NCBI GenBank assembly: GCA_964412845.1
Contig: CAYPQM010000200.1
Span: 1 to 10,306, forward strand
Direction of reading: 5' to 3'
DNA: 10,306 nt
Origin: JAWWPY01 sp964412845
Lineage (GTDB): Bacteria > Actinomycetota > Actinomycetes > Streptosporangiales > Streptosporangiaceae
The notes under the pieces are model-generated. The model was given only the letters and a program-made list of their open reading frames with translations, was not told the origin of the DNA and did no database searches. Shown in pieces: positions 1-5,768 of this stretch (position 1 is its first letter; each line of letters begins with the position of its first letter). The position numbers and the translations under genes were made by a program.

Positions 1-215
1 CAATGACGGTATTTCGACCCGGCCATGGATCCCCAGTCACGACAGAAAGGACAAGTTGACGCCCACAACCAGCGTCGCCAGCCCAACGCCAACCGCATCA
101 TCACCGACATGCGCGGCCTCTGCCCGGGGCGCCAGCAGCGCCCTGGGGCGACCTACAGACCCGCAACGGCCAATCCAACCAGCAATGGAGCGGATAAGGA
201 AAGGCAGGCAGGCAC
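1..215. other. Non-coding leader upstream of the arabinofuranosidase gene
   Basis: No open frame here looks like a protein; the short overlapping frames are arginine/proline-rich or antisense and resemble no family I know. The stretch should hold the promoter and 5' leader of the downstream gene. A TTGACG hexamer sits at 55-60, but no TAnnnT hexamer lies at suitable spacing, so I do not call a promoter. A hairpin at 123-147 is listed separately. A purine-rich ribosome site (AAGGAAAGG, 196-204) precedes the ATG at 216 by 11 bases. Confidence 0.6.
123..147. terminator. GC-rich hairpin in the leader (terminator or attenuator)
   Basis: GGGCGC (127-132) and GCGCCC (138-143) form a perfect 6-bp stem with a 5-base CAGCA loop. 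The stem extends outward through a G.T pair and three more C-G pairs (123-125 with 145-147). No T-run follows. It could end transcription from a gene left of the window, or fold in the 5' leader of the arabinofuranosidase mRNA about 70 bases before the start codon. Confidence 0.35.
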
Positions 216-1676
216 ATGACCCTCCGGTCACCACTTCAGTCCCTTAGGCGGGTATTGCTGCTGCTGGGCGCGGCGCTGACGGTTGCCGTCGGCGGCCTGG
301 CCGCGGGAAGCGCGCCGCCGGCGGCGGCGGCGTCGCTGCCGTGCGATATCTACGCGTCGGCCGGCACGGCGTGCGTGGCCGCGCACAGCACCACACGCGC
401 ACTGTATGCCAGTTACAACGGGCCGTTGTACCAGGTCAGGCGCTCGTCGGACAGCACCACCACGAACATCTCGACGCTGAGCGCAGGCGGCTACGCCAAC
501 GCCGCAGCCCAGGACTCGTTCTGCGCCGGCACGACCTGCGTCATCACCGAGATCTACGACCAGTCCGGTCACGGCAACAACCTCACCCAGGCGCCTGCGG
601 GCGGGGCGGCCGGCGGCCCTGACAACCTCGCGAACGCGACGGCGGCGCCGGCCATGGCCGGCGGCCACAAGGTCTACGGCGTCTACGTGGCCGCAGGCAC
701 CGGGTACCGCGATGACCACACCTCGGGCATCGCGACCGGCGACCAGGCTGAGGGCGAGTACGCGATCTTCGACGGCACGCACTTCAACGCCGGCTGCTGC
801 TTCGATTACGGCAACGCCGAGACGAGCAACAACGACACCGGCAACGGCCACATGGAAGCCATCTACTTCGGGAACATCAAGGTCTGGGGCTTCGGCGCCG
901 GCAACGGCCCGTGGATCATGGCCGACATGGAGAACGGCCTGTACTCCGGCGTCAACGCGGGTTTCAACGCGAACGACCCGACCATCAACTACCGGTTCAC
1001 CACCGCCATGATCGAGGGCGGAGCGAACCAGTGGGCCATCCTGGGCGGCAACGCACAGTCCGGCGGCCTGTCAACGTTCTACAGCGGAGTGCGCCCCAAC
1101 GTGTCGGGTTACAACCCGATGCACAAGGAGGGGGCGATCATCCTCGGCATCGGCGGTGACAACAGCAAGGGTTCCGCAGGAACCTTCTACGAAGGCGTGA
1201 TGACCTCCGGGTACCCGTCAGCCGCCACCGAGAGCGCGGTCCAGGCCAGCATCACCTCCGTCGGCTATGCGCCATACACCGCCAGCGGAGCGACCGGGCC
1301 CATCGTGGCCGGCGTCAACAGCGCCGACTGCGTGGACCTCGCCAACGCCAGCGCCACCAACGGCAGCCACGTCCAGCTGTACACCTGCAACGGCGTCGCG
1401 GCTGCCCAGAGCTGGACGGTGGCCAGCAACGGCACCCTCACGATCGATGGCGGCTGCATGGACATCACCGGCGCCAACTACAGCAACGGGACGAAGATCG
1501 AGTGGTGGGCCTGTAACGGCGGCGCCAACCAGCAATGGACCGCCGTCAACGGGGCGCTGGAGAACCCAGCTTCCGGCAAGTGCCTGGACGACCCCGGCTC
1601 CAGCACCACGCTAGGAACCCAGCTCCAGCTGTACACCTGCAACGGCGGCAGCAACCAGAAATGGGCGCTGCCTTAA
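216..1676 (+). CDS. abfB: Secreted GH54 alpha-L-arabinofuranosidase with C-terminal CBM13 (ricin-type) module
   Basis: This enzyme should remove terminal alpha-L-arabinofuranosyl groups from arabinoxylan, arabinan and related side chains outside the cell. Residues 1 to about 39 are a signal peptide (basic start with R11-R12, Leu/Ala core, Ala-rich end). Residues 41-353 match the GH54 catalytic domain from its opening LPCDIYASAG. The nucleophile position is E239 (in IMADMENG) and the acid/base position is D315 (in GIGGDN). Their 76-residue separation equals that of the Aspergillus kawachii enzyme (E221/D297), and the vicinal C194-C195 pair of the substrate pocket is kept at the right distance. 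Residues 363-486 are a beta-trefoil CBM13 with three QxW repeats (W400, W441, W483), replacing the CBM42 of fungal homologues. The ATG at 216 is chosen for its ribosome site (196-204) and complete signal peptide. The gene appears to be transcribed alone. Family assignment is very secure; the exact substrate is inferred. Confidence 0.95.
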   Translation: MTLRSPLQSLRRVLLLLGAALTVAVGGLAAGSAPPAAAASLPCDIYASAGTACVAAHSTTRALYASYNGPLYQVRRSSDSTTTNISTLSAGGYANAAAQDSFCAGTTCVITEIYDQSGHGNNLTQAPAGGAAGGPDNLANATAAPAMAGGHKVYGVYVAAGTGYRDDHTSGIATGDQAEGEYAIFDGTHFNAGCCFDYGNAETSNNDTGNGHMEAIYFGNIKVWGFGAGNGPWIMADMENGLYSGVNAGFNANDPTINYRFTTAMIEGGANQWAILGGNAQSGGLSTFYSGVRPNVSGYNPMHKEGAIILGIGGDNSKGSAGTFYEGVMTSGYPSAATESAVQASITSVGYAPYTASGATGPIVAGVNSADCVDLANASATNGSHVQLYTCNGVAAAQSWTVASNGTLTIDGGCMDITGANYSNGTKIEWWACNGGANQQWTAVNGALENPASGKCLDDPGSSTTLGTQLQLYTCNGGSNQKWALP

Positions 1677-1697
1677 CCTAACCGGCCTCTGAGGGCC

Positions 1698-1736
1698 CCG
1701 GGTGGCCAGCCGCAGCACACGCGGCCGGCCACCCGG
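1698..1736. terminator. Strong stem-loop terminator between convergent genes
   Basis: CCGGGTGGCC (1698-1707) pairs perfectly with GGCCACCCGG (1727-1736). After one mismatch a further 5 bp (1709-1713 with 1721-1725) close a 7-base loop. The structure begins 21 bases after the arabinofuranosidase stop codon and has no T-tract, as is usual for high-GC actinomycete terminators. It could act in both directions for the convergent pair. Confidence 0.75.
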
Positions 1737-1800
1737 CAGAGCCCACGCTGCTCGGCAGCCGCTCGTATCCTGCATCCGGGACTACCACTGGCCCGCAGGA

Positions 1801-1835
1801 GCCTTGGCTGGCCTTCTCCACCCAGTGCCAAAGGC
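1801..1835. terminator. Weaker hairpin downstream of the patatin-like gene
   Basis: GCCTTGGC (1801-1808) pairs with GCCAAAGGC (1827-1835) with one bulged A and an 18-base loop. It starts 15 bases beyond the patatin-like gene's stop on the minus strand. It may be that gene's own terminator, but the long loop makes this weak. Confidence 0.3.
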
Positions 1836-1850
1836 GGCCTGGTGGTCCGG

Positions 1851-2879
1851 TTATCGCGCTCGTCGGGTGGCGGGCTTGTCGCTGGCTTGCGTTCCGGCAT
1901 GGTCGCGCTGGAAGACCTGCTTGGCCTGCTCGTAGCCCTCGGTGTAGTTCGGCATCTTTTCGGCGAAGTAGTTGAAGTAGCCCAGCGGGCGGCGCATGGT
2001 GATGGGCTCGATCCGGATCGGCGCCCGTGCGCCGTCTGGCCTGAATGCCCGCAGGCCCGCTACCTCGGCGGCGAAGGAGGTGTTGAACCACATCTCGGTG
2101 TTGAAGTCCTGGACCTCGAAGTAGTTGCCGGGAGGACGGGCCCGCCAGGCGCTTGCCTGCGGCTTGATGGCGTAGATCACGTCGCAGCCGGTGAGCTCGG
2201 ACATGATGAGCTGGCGCTGGTAGGCGCCATCGATGGCCGTCTCCCCCTCATAGCGGTTGGAGAAGCCGTACATGGTCAGCCACAGCGCCGCCCGCACAGC
2301 TTCGGCGTCGATCGGCCGGTACTCCGTCGACATGTCCTCGCCCGGGATGTCGTGCGGGCGCACGTGCGCGGGGGACAATCCGAGGAAGCCGAACGCGGCC
2401 TGGTTGCAGAAGACCAGCTCCCGTCCGCTGGTGACGGCGTAGGCGTTGAACATGACCGGCGTGCGCGCGGCACTGAAGTCCGCGGCGATCTGGGCAAAGA
2501 ACGTCTCCGGGCGGGTGGGCTGGTAGAGCTGGGCCGGGAACAGGCGGTCGAGCAGGTCCCGCAGCGGCGGCCCCGACGGCGGGGCGAACCATCTCGCCCA
2601 CCAGGATGCGTACGCAGGCCGGAAGACCCCCGGGTCACCCAGCACGGCGACTTGCAGGGCATTGACGCCACTGGCCGCCCCGGCTTGCCGCTCCACCTCG
2701 GCCCGGATCCCGCCCGGGTTGGTCAGGAACAGGTGAGTCCAGAAAATGGCCCCGCTGGTACAGGTGATGATGTCGGGCTCCAGGCCGCACTCGTACGCCG
2801 CGACCAGCACCCCCGCGTCGTGGGCGTTGAAGCCTCCAAGGCCCCCGAGGGCCATGCCCGCGACCGGCTTGCTGTTCAT
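1851..2879 (-). CDS. Patatin-like phospholipase family protein (altered nucleophile elbow)
   Basis: This is a 342-residue cytoplasmic protein of the patatin-like acyl hydrolase type, whose members use a Ser-Asp dyad on lipid esters. The glycine-rich oxyanion loop is at residues 12-16 (GGLGG), followed by a helix that reads like patatin (HDAGVLVAAYECG). The nucleophile serine would be S42 and the acid D217 in a DGA motif (AIDGAYQRQ). The usual GxSxG is absent: the elbow reads C40-T-S-G-A44, as if one residue were missing after the serine. The C-terminal part (about 250-320, ending in a GYEQAKQVF segment) recalls the tail domain of bacterial patatins with DUF3734. The ATG at 2879 is preferred because GGAGG sits 8 bases upstream; an in-frame TTG at 2897 precedes that site. 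No signal peptide or membrane span is seen. It is divergent from the YciO-type gene. Family is fairly secure; activity and substrate are uncertain because of the elbow. Confidence 0.8.
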   Translation of the reverse strand: MNSKPVAGMALGGLGGFNAHDAGVLVAAYECGLEPDIITCTSGAIFWTHLFLTNPGGIRAEVERQAGAASGVNALQVAVLGDPGVFRPAYASWWARWFAPPSGPPLRDLLDRLFPAQLYQPTRPETFFAQIAADFSAARTPVMFNAYAVTSGRELVFCNQAAFGFLGLSPAHVRPHDIPGEDMSTEYRPIDAEAVRAALWLTMYGFSNRYEGETAIDGAYQRQLIMSELTGCDVIYAIKPQASAWRARPPGNYFEVQDFNTEMWFNTSFAAEVAGLRAFRPDGARAPIRIEPITMRRPLGYFNYFAEKMPNYTEGYEQAKQVFQRDHAGTQASDKPATRRAR

Positions 2880-3053
2880 GTCGCTACCTCCGCGCAAAAA
2901 CGGGCGATCGGCACATCACGCTTGCCATGCTGGCACACGCCTGCCTGTGCGTCACGGCGGCGATTGCCCCGCAAAACCCCGGCAGGACGGAGGCGTAGGT
3001 GCCGGTGACCGACCGGGCCGTGCGGGGGATCGTCCGGCGGGGAACGATTACCC

Positions 3054-3066
3054 TAAGCTCGTCGCA
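3054..3066 (+). promoter_or_regulatory. Probable -10 element for leaderless transcription of the YciO-type gene
   Basis: TAAGCT (3054-3059) fits the actinobacterial TAnnnT -10 pattern and is followed by six bases and then the ATG at 3066, the spacing at which RNA synthesis would begin at the A of the start codon. No Shine-Dalgarno-like run lies in the preceding 15 bases. A second candidate, TACCCT, overlaps at 3049-3054. There is no clear -35. The divergent patatin-like gene shares this 186-bp spacer (2880-3065). Confidence 0.45.
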
Positions 3067-3695
3067 TGGCCAGGTACTTTGACATCCATCCGGCCAACCC
3101 GCAACGGCGCGCGATCGCCCAGATCGCTGATGTCGTCCGCGCGGGCGGCGTGATCGCCTACCCGACGGACTCCTGCTACGCGCTCGGCTGCCAGCTTGGC
3201 AACAGGGACGGCATCACGAGGATCAGGTCGATCCGCCACCTCGATGACCGGCACCACCTCACGCTGGTGTGCCGGGACTTCGCCCAGCTAGGCCAGTTCG
3301 TGTACGTCGGCAACCGGGTGTTCCGGGCTATCAAGGCGGCAACCCCGGGCAGTTATACCTTCATCCTGCCCGCGACCAAGGAGGTACCGCGCAGGTTGCA
3401 ACACCCGGGAAAGAAGACCGTCGGGGTGCGGATCCCCCGGCATGTGGTGGCCCAGGCGCTGCTCGCCGAACTCGGTGAGCCGCTCGTCTCGAGCACCCTG
3501 CTGCTGCCTGGCCAGGACGAGCCCATGATCCAAGGGTGGGAGATCGCCGACCAGCTCGGCCACGTCGTGGACGCGGTGATCGACTCCGGCGACTGCGGTA
3601 CCGAGCCGACAACGGTCATCGACTTCTCCCAGGAGAAGCCCGAGATCCTGCGGCGCGGAGCAGGCGACACGTCCCGGTTTGAGGGCCAGAGCTGA
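3066..3695 (+). CDS. yciO: YciO-type YrdC/Sua5-family protein (threonylcarbamoyl-AMP synthase-like)
   Basis: This 209-residue protein closely follows E. coli YciO in order and length. It starts with xxFDIHPANPQRR, then has the nucleotide/bicarbonate pocket motif YPTDSCYALGC (about residues 33-43), RSIRHLDDRHHLTLVCRD (about 55-72), the core TPGSYTFILPATKEVPRRL, the strand KTVGVRIP, and GEPLVSST, with PTTVIDFS near the end. The YrdC fold makes threonylcarbamoyl-AMP for the tRNA t6A modification in YrdC/Sua5. YciO relatives share the fold and pocket, but their main cellular role is less settled, so I do not claim it is the essential t6A enzyme. The protein is soluble and cytoplasmic. The start appears leaderless. 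The last codons (EGQS) lie inside a 96-bp repeat recurring at 5565-5660, so the extreme C-terminus may derive from that element. Confidence 0.9.
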   Translation: MARYFDIHPANPQRRAIAQIADVVRAGGVIAYPTDSCYALGCQLGNRDGITRIRSIRHLDDRHHLTLVCRDFAQLGQFVYVGNRVFRAIKAATPGSYTFILPATKEVPRRLQHPGKKTVGVRIPRHVVAQALLAELGEPLVSSTLLLPGQDEPMIQGWEIADQLGHVVDAVIDSGDCGTEPTTVIDFSQEKPEILRRGAGDTSRFEGQS

Positions 3696-3775
3696 CCCGG
3701 TGCTGCCTGGTCACCCGGTCCCTGATCCCGACCGGGACCGGCCAGGCTCGCTGGACGATGCGGTGAAGCCGGCCG
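3680..3775 (+). repeat. Dispersed 96-bp hairpin repeat, copy 1
   Basis: This copy matches 5565-5660 at about 90% by my alignment (7 substitutions, mostly transitions, plus about 4 single-base indels). It opens with the identical TGAGGGCCAGAGCTGA and includes an exact 24-base core around CCCGACCGGGACCGGCCAGG. The flanks on both sides are unrelated. It contains the last five codons and stop of the yciO-type gene and its terminator hairpin. Confidence 0.8.
3715..3741 (+). terminator. Hairpin terminator after the YciO-type gene
   Basis: CCGGTCCC (3715-3722) pairs perfectly with GGGACCGG (3734-3741) across an 11-base loop, 19 bases after the stop codon. An alternative inner stem (TCCC/GGGA) is also possible. 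The hairpin is part of repeat copy 1. Confidence 0.6.
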
Positions 3776-3933
3776 ACCCAGCTGACCAGCCCCAAAGACC
3801 CCCAGGACACCACCCACAGCCAGCGTTCGCGGGAAATGAGTTCCCATCTGCGCTCCCACCTGCGGGAACCGGGCAACGCATACATCGCCAAACCGCGTCT
3901 GACCGCGCCGCACATGAACGGGCATTACGCGCG
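3776..3933. other. Short stretch without a recognisable gene
   Basis: I see no convincing coding sequence here. A 42-codon plus-strand frame (ATG at 3837, stop ending at 3965) has no ribosome site and matches nothing I know. The GNAT reading frame stays open through the stretch, but its translation before about 3934 (Pro/Asp-rich, then unlike the family) does not look like an acetyltransferase. Confidence 0.5.
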
Positions 3934-4314
3934 GACGCGCATAGCCAGCAGGACCTCGCCCTGATGTCAGCACGGCAAGGCGCTGTACGGCATTTCGAGG
4001 AAGAACTCGCCTGCTACAGCAGTCCGCGGCAATGGTGGCAGATCGCGACACTGCCCGGCGGCGAGCTCGCCGGCTTCGTCATCCCCGCCCGCAACAACTA
4101 CCACGCCATCTTCGCCTACATCGGCGTCCTGCCCGCCCTCCGGGGAAGCGGGTACATCAACGAGATCCTCGCCGAAGGCACCCGGATCCTCGCCGCGCAG
4201 AACATGCCGCGCATCCGCGCCTCCACGGATCTGGGCAATGTCCCTATGGCCGAAGCCTTCGCCCGGGCCGGCTGGGTGAACTTCGAGCGCTCCATCAGCA
4301 TGACCTGGCCCTGA
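3934..4314 (+). pseudogene. 5'-truncated GNAT-family N-acetyltransferase remnant
   Basis: The translation from about 3934 to the stop at 4312-4314 is the C-terminal part of a GNAT acetyltransferase. It contains a WWQIATLPGGELAGFVIPARN strand pair, then the acetyl-CoA-binding segment YIGVLPALRGSGYINEILAEG (the R-G-x-G-Y/x turn of GNAT motif A), then the family ending RIRASTDLGNVPMAEAFARAGW followed by a final strand. Proteins of this kind normally have well over 100 more residues on the N side. Here family-like sequence begins with SQQDLALMSARQ and is preceded by unrelated DNA. An ATG at 3964 could start a 116-residue product, but it would lack the first part of the fold and I see no ribosome site. 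The reading frame itself is undamaged, so the loss looks recent or the fragment may still be translated. Repeat copy 1 ends about 160 bases upstream. Substrate unknown. Confidence 0.7.
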
Positions 4315-4619
4315 AGATGGCAGGCGGCCATGCCGGGCTCTTCCAGGGAAATAGCAGCGCCTGGTCCTGCGACCGAAGGTCTGGCGGCCGCGAGCAAGAG
4401 GGACAGCATCTGGCGCGGCCAGTCGACGATCATCTCCCGCCAGCAAGGTTGCTCCGAACTGGCTGATTTGTGCTCTGTGCCCATCTCGCAATCAGGCACG
4501 GACAGACGCACCAAACCGGCGCTCGGGATCGGCTGTTGGGCTGGGCGACGACCTGGCGTAACTGTCCCGGGCCCGTCGTCGCCACCGGTGTCAAGGGTCA
4601 GCTGAGGCGAGCACGACGC
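4315..4619. other. 305-bp stretch with no identifiable gene
   Basis: The stretch lies between the GNAT remnant and the terminator of the pspC unit. Frames are open on both strands because of base composition, but none has a ribosome site, conserved motif or family resemblance. I found no repeat, tRNA or insertion-sequence end in it. Confidence 0.5.
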
Positions 4620-4652
4620 TGCCCGGCGGGCCTGCTCAGGGCCAGCCGGGCA
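4620..4652 (-). terminator. Terminator hairpin of the pspC unit
   Basis: TGCCCGGC (4620-4627) and GCCGGGCA (4645-4652) are perfect 8-bp arms. Inside, GGCC (4629-4632) also pairs with GGCC (4640-4643). The hairpin begins 4 bases after the minus-strand stop codon of the 49-residue gene, so it very likely ends that transcript. Confidence 0.7.
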
Positions 4653-4656
4653 CCGG

Positions 4657-4806
4657 CTACTGGTGGGAGCGGTGCGGGCGGAACTTGATCCAGGCCAGGA
4701 TGCCGATGACCACCAGCAGCCAGGGGGAGAACAAGATGTGCAAGGTGAGGCTGAGGACAGTCAGGGCCACGATGGCGATGAGGGCAAGGGCGATGATCCC
4801 GGGCAT
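4657..4806 (-). CDS. 49-residue hydrophobic membrane protein downstream of pspC
   Basis: This small gene runs from ATG (4806-4804) to TAG (4659-4657). The product has a first hydrophobic segment (PGIIALALIAIVALTVLSL), then HILFSPW, then a second segment (LLVVIGILAWIKF), and ends in a basic tail, RPHRSHQ. The tail suggests a cytoplasmic C-terminus with two short membrane helices or one hairpin. Tiny proteins with an FSPWLL...LAWIKFRP ending are, to my knowledge, a common partner after PspC-domain genes in actinomycetes. GGAG lies 10-13 bases before the ATG. It starts 45 bases after the pspC stop on the same strand and is followed directly by a terminator hairpin, so the two genes form one unit. 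The function is not known; a membrane-stress role with the PspC protein is inferred from position only. Confidence 0.8.
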   Translation of the reverse strand: MPGIIALALIAIVALTVLSLTLHILFSPWLLVVIGILAWIKFRPHRSHQ

Positions 4807-4851
4807 GGCGATCGGTCTCCGTTCAGGTCGGGCTGGTTGGCGGGACGGGGG

Positions 4852-5142
4852 TTAGCGGGAGCGGTTCTGGCGGCGGGCGATCCAGGCCGCGGTGACCGGC
4901 CGGTCTTCGCCGTCCCCAGGGATGAGCAGCCACGCGGCGAGGTAGAGGGCCACGCCGGCGCCGGTGAGCAGGGCCAGCGCGGCGATGATGACGCGAACCA
5001 GCGTGACGTCCACGTCCAGGTACCGGGCTATGCCGCTGGCCACACCGGCCAGCATCCTGTCGCCGGCGGACCGGCGCAGCGGGCGGCCCGCAGGCTGGTC
5101 AGTAGTGGTTGCGGACCCGGTGCCTGCAGTGCTTGTGCTCAT
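4852..5142 (-). CDS. PspC-domain membrane protein
   Basis: This is a 96-residue protein. The N-terminal 20 residues are Ser/Thr/Gly-rich and probably disordered. The PspC domain spans about residues 21-77: RPLRRSAGDRMLAGVASGIARYLDVD, with the characteristic L.GVasGiA.Yl.vD.t.vR pattern, then a membrane segment (about 50-74, VIIAALALLTGAGVALYLAAWLLIP). A short basic tail follows. PspC-domain proteins are envelope-stress (phage-shock-type) membrane components; in actinomycetes they occur alone, in kinases, or beside tiny hydrophobic proteins as here. The ATG at 5142 follows a GGAGG whose spacing (12 bases) is rather long. About 80-100 bases upstream is an overlapping palindrome (5223-5245) that may be its operator. 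It is the first gene of a two-gene unit. The domain call is secure; the role is inferred. Confidence 0.9.
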   Translation of the reverse strand: MSTSTAGTGSATTTDQPAGRPLRRSAGDRMLAGVASGIARYLDVDVTLVRVIIAALALLTGAGVALYLAAWLLIPGDGEDRPVTAAWIARRQNRSR

Positions 5143-5222
5143 GGTTCAAGCCTGCCTCCGGCGGGGGCCCCCGTCGATCGGGATCAGCCCCGGTCCGCAC
5201 CCTGAGCTGCATCCCCGAGCGC

Positions 5223-5245
5223 ATCAGGGTCAACCCTGATCAGGG
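5223..5245 (-). promoter_or_regulatory. Overlapping palindromes upstream of pspC (probable operator)
   Basis: ATCAGGGT-CA-ACCCTGAT (5223-5240) is a perfect 8+8 inverted repeat, and CCCTGATCAGGG (5234-5245) is a second perfect 12-bp palindrome overlapping it, giving three evenly arranged TCAGGG/CCCTGA half-sites. Read on the minus strand, the first centre contains TTGACC (5233-5228), a plausible -35 for pspC, though no good -10 follows. A further half-site, CTCAGGGT, lies on the minus strand at about 5208-5201. The regulator is not identified. Confidence 0.5.
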
Positions 5246-5564
5246 CGGCCAGCGCAGCGAATGGCCAGCAGCCGTGGGGAGAGTTCCGCGGACCTGCTGT
5301 TCGTGTTCGTCCTGGGGTCCAGCCGCAGTCGCGGACGAGCAGGTGTGCCCGCGAGGTGAGCGGGAACGTCCCCCGTCGCTTGCGCAACAGCCCCATGCTG
5401 GTTGTTGATTCGCGCAAGGTCCCGAGACGCACATCCCCGCCGATCGGAGCGGCCGGGCCGGCTGGCCGCCGCGGGTGCTCTGTGGTGCCGGAGCAATGCG
5501 AAGCTGGCCGGGTGGGCACAGATCTCGGTTACCTGAGGTTCTTATGGCTGCTATGGCACCACGA
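5246..5564. other. 319-bp stretch with no convincing gene
   Basis: Frames are open on both strands. The most gene-like is a 74-codon plus-strand frame at 5356-5580 that ends in the same EGQS-stop as the yciO-type gene, because both stops lie in the shared repeat. It has no ribosome site, no motif and no family I recognise, so I do not call it. The stretch may hold more upstream control sequence for pspC and decayed DNA. Confidence 0.5.
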
Positions 5565-5660
5565 TGAGGGCCAGAGCTGACCGGTACTACCTGATCGCCC
5601 GGTCCTGGTCCCGACCGGGACCGGCCAGGCCCGCTGGACCATGCGGTGAAAGCCGGTCCG
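5565..5660 (+). repeat. Dispersed 96-bp hairpin repeat, copy 2
   Basis: This is the second copy of the element at 3680-3775, in the same orientation 1,885 bp downstream. It keeps the hairpin: GGTCCC (5607-5612) with GGGACC (5617-5622), or the longer CCGGTCC (5599-5605) with GGACCGG (5618-5624). It also keeps the distal CCAGGCCCGCTGGAC segment. No recognisable gene ends here, unlike copy 1. Confidence 0.8.
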
Positions 5661-5689
5661 CAACGCGTTGCCATCACCTTGGCCGACAG

Positions 5690-5708
5690 GTTCCCCGCCG
5701 CCGGGAAC
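5690..5708 (-). terminator. Hairpin downstream of the amine oxidase remnant
   Basis: GTTCCC (5690-5695) pairs with GGGAAC (5703-5708) over a 7-base loop, 60 bases beyond the stop of the minus-strand amine oxidase fragment. It is a possible old terminator for that gene; the short stem makes it uncertain. Confidence 0.35.
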
Positions 5709-5768
5709 TACAGGCCCAACCGCGGAAACACCTATCGCGAAATAGACCCATCGGCGCGGGTGATTGGC

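Noticed and set aside
1842..3008. Long plus-strand reading frame of 388 codons
   Set aside because: It is antisense to the patatin-like gene, rich in Arg/Gly/Val/Asp as expected from GC-rich antisense reading, shows no domain, and the minus-strand gene has clear motifs and a ribosome site.
4663..5205. Plus-strand reading frame of 180 codons
   Set aside because: It is antisense to both the PspC gene and the 49-residue membrane gene; its Gly/Asp/Gln-rich translation is a mirror of their codons.
5356..5580. 74-codon plus-strand frame ending EGQS-stop
   Set aside because: The shared ending with the yciO-type gene comes from the repeat, not from homology of the proteins. There is no ribosome site or motif.
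3680..5660. Composite transposon bounded by the two repeat copies
   Set aside because: No transposase or integrase lies between them, the copies lack obvious terminal inverted repeats or target duplications, and the pspC unit between them looks like ordinary chromosomal content.
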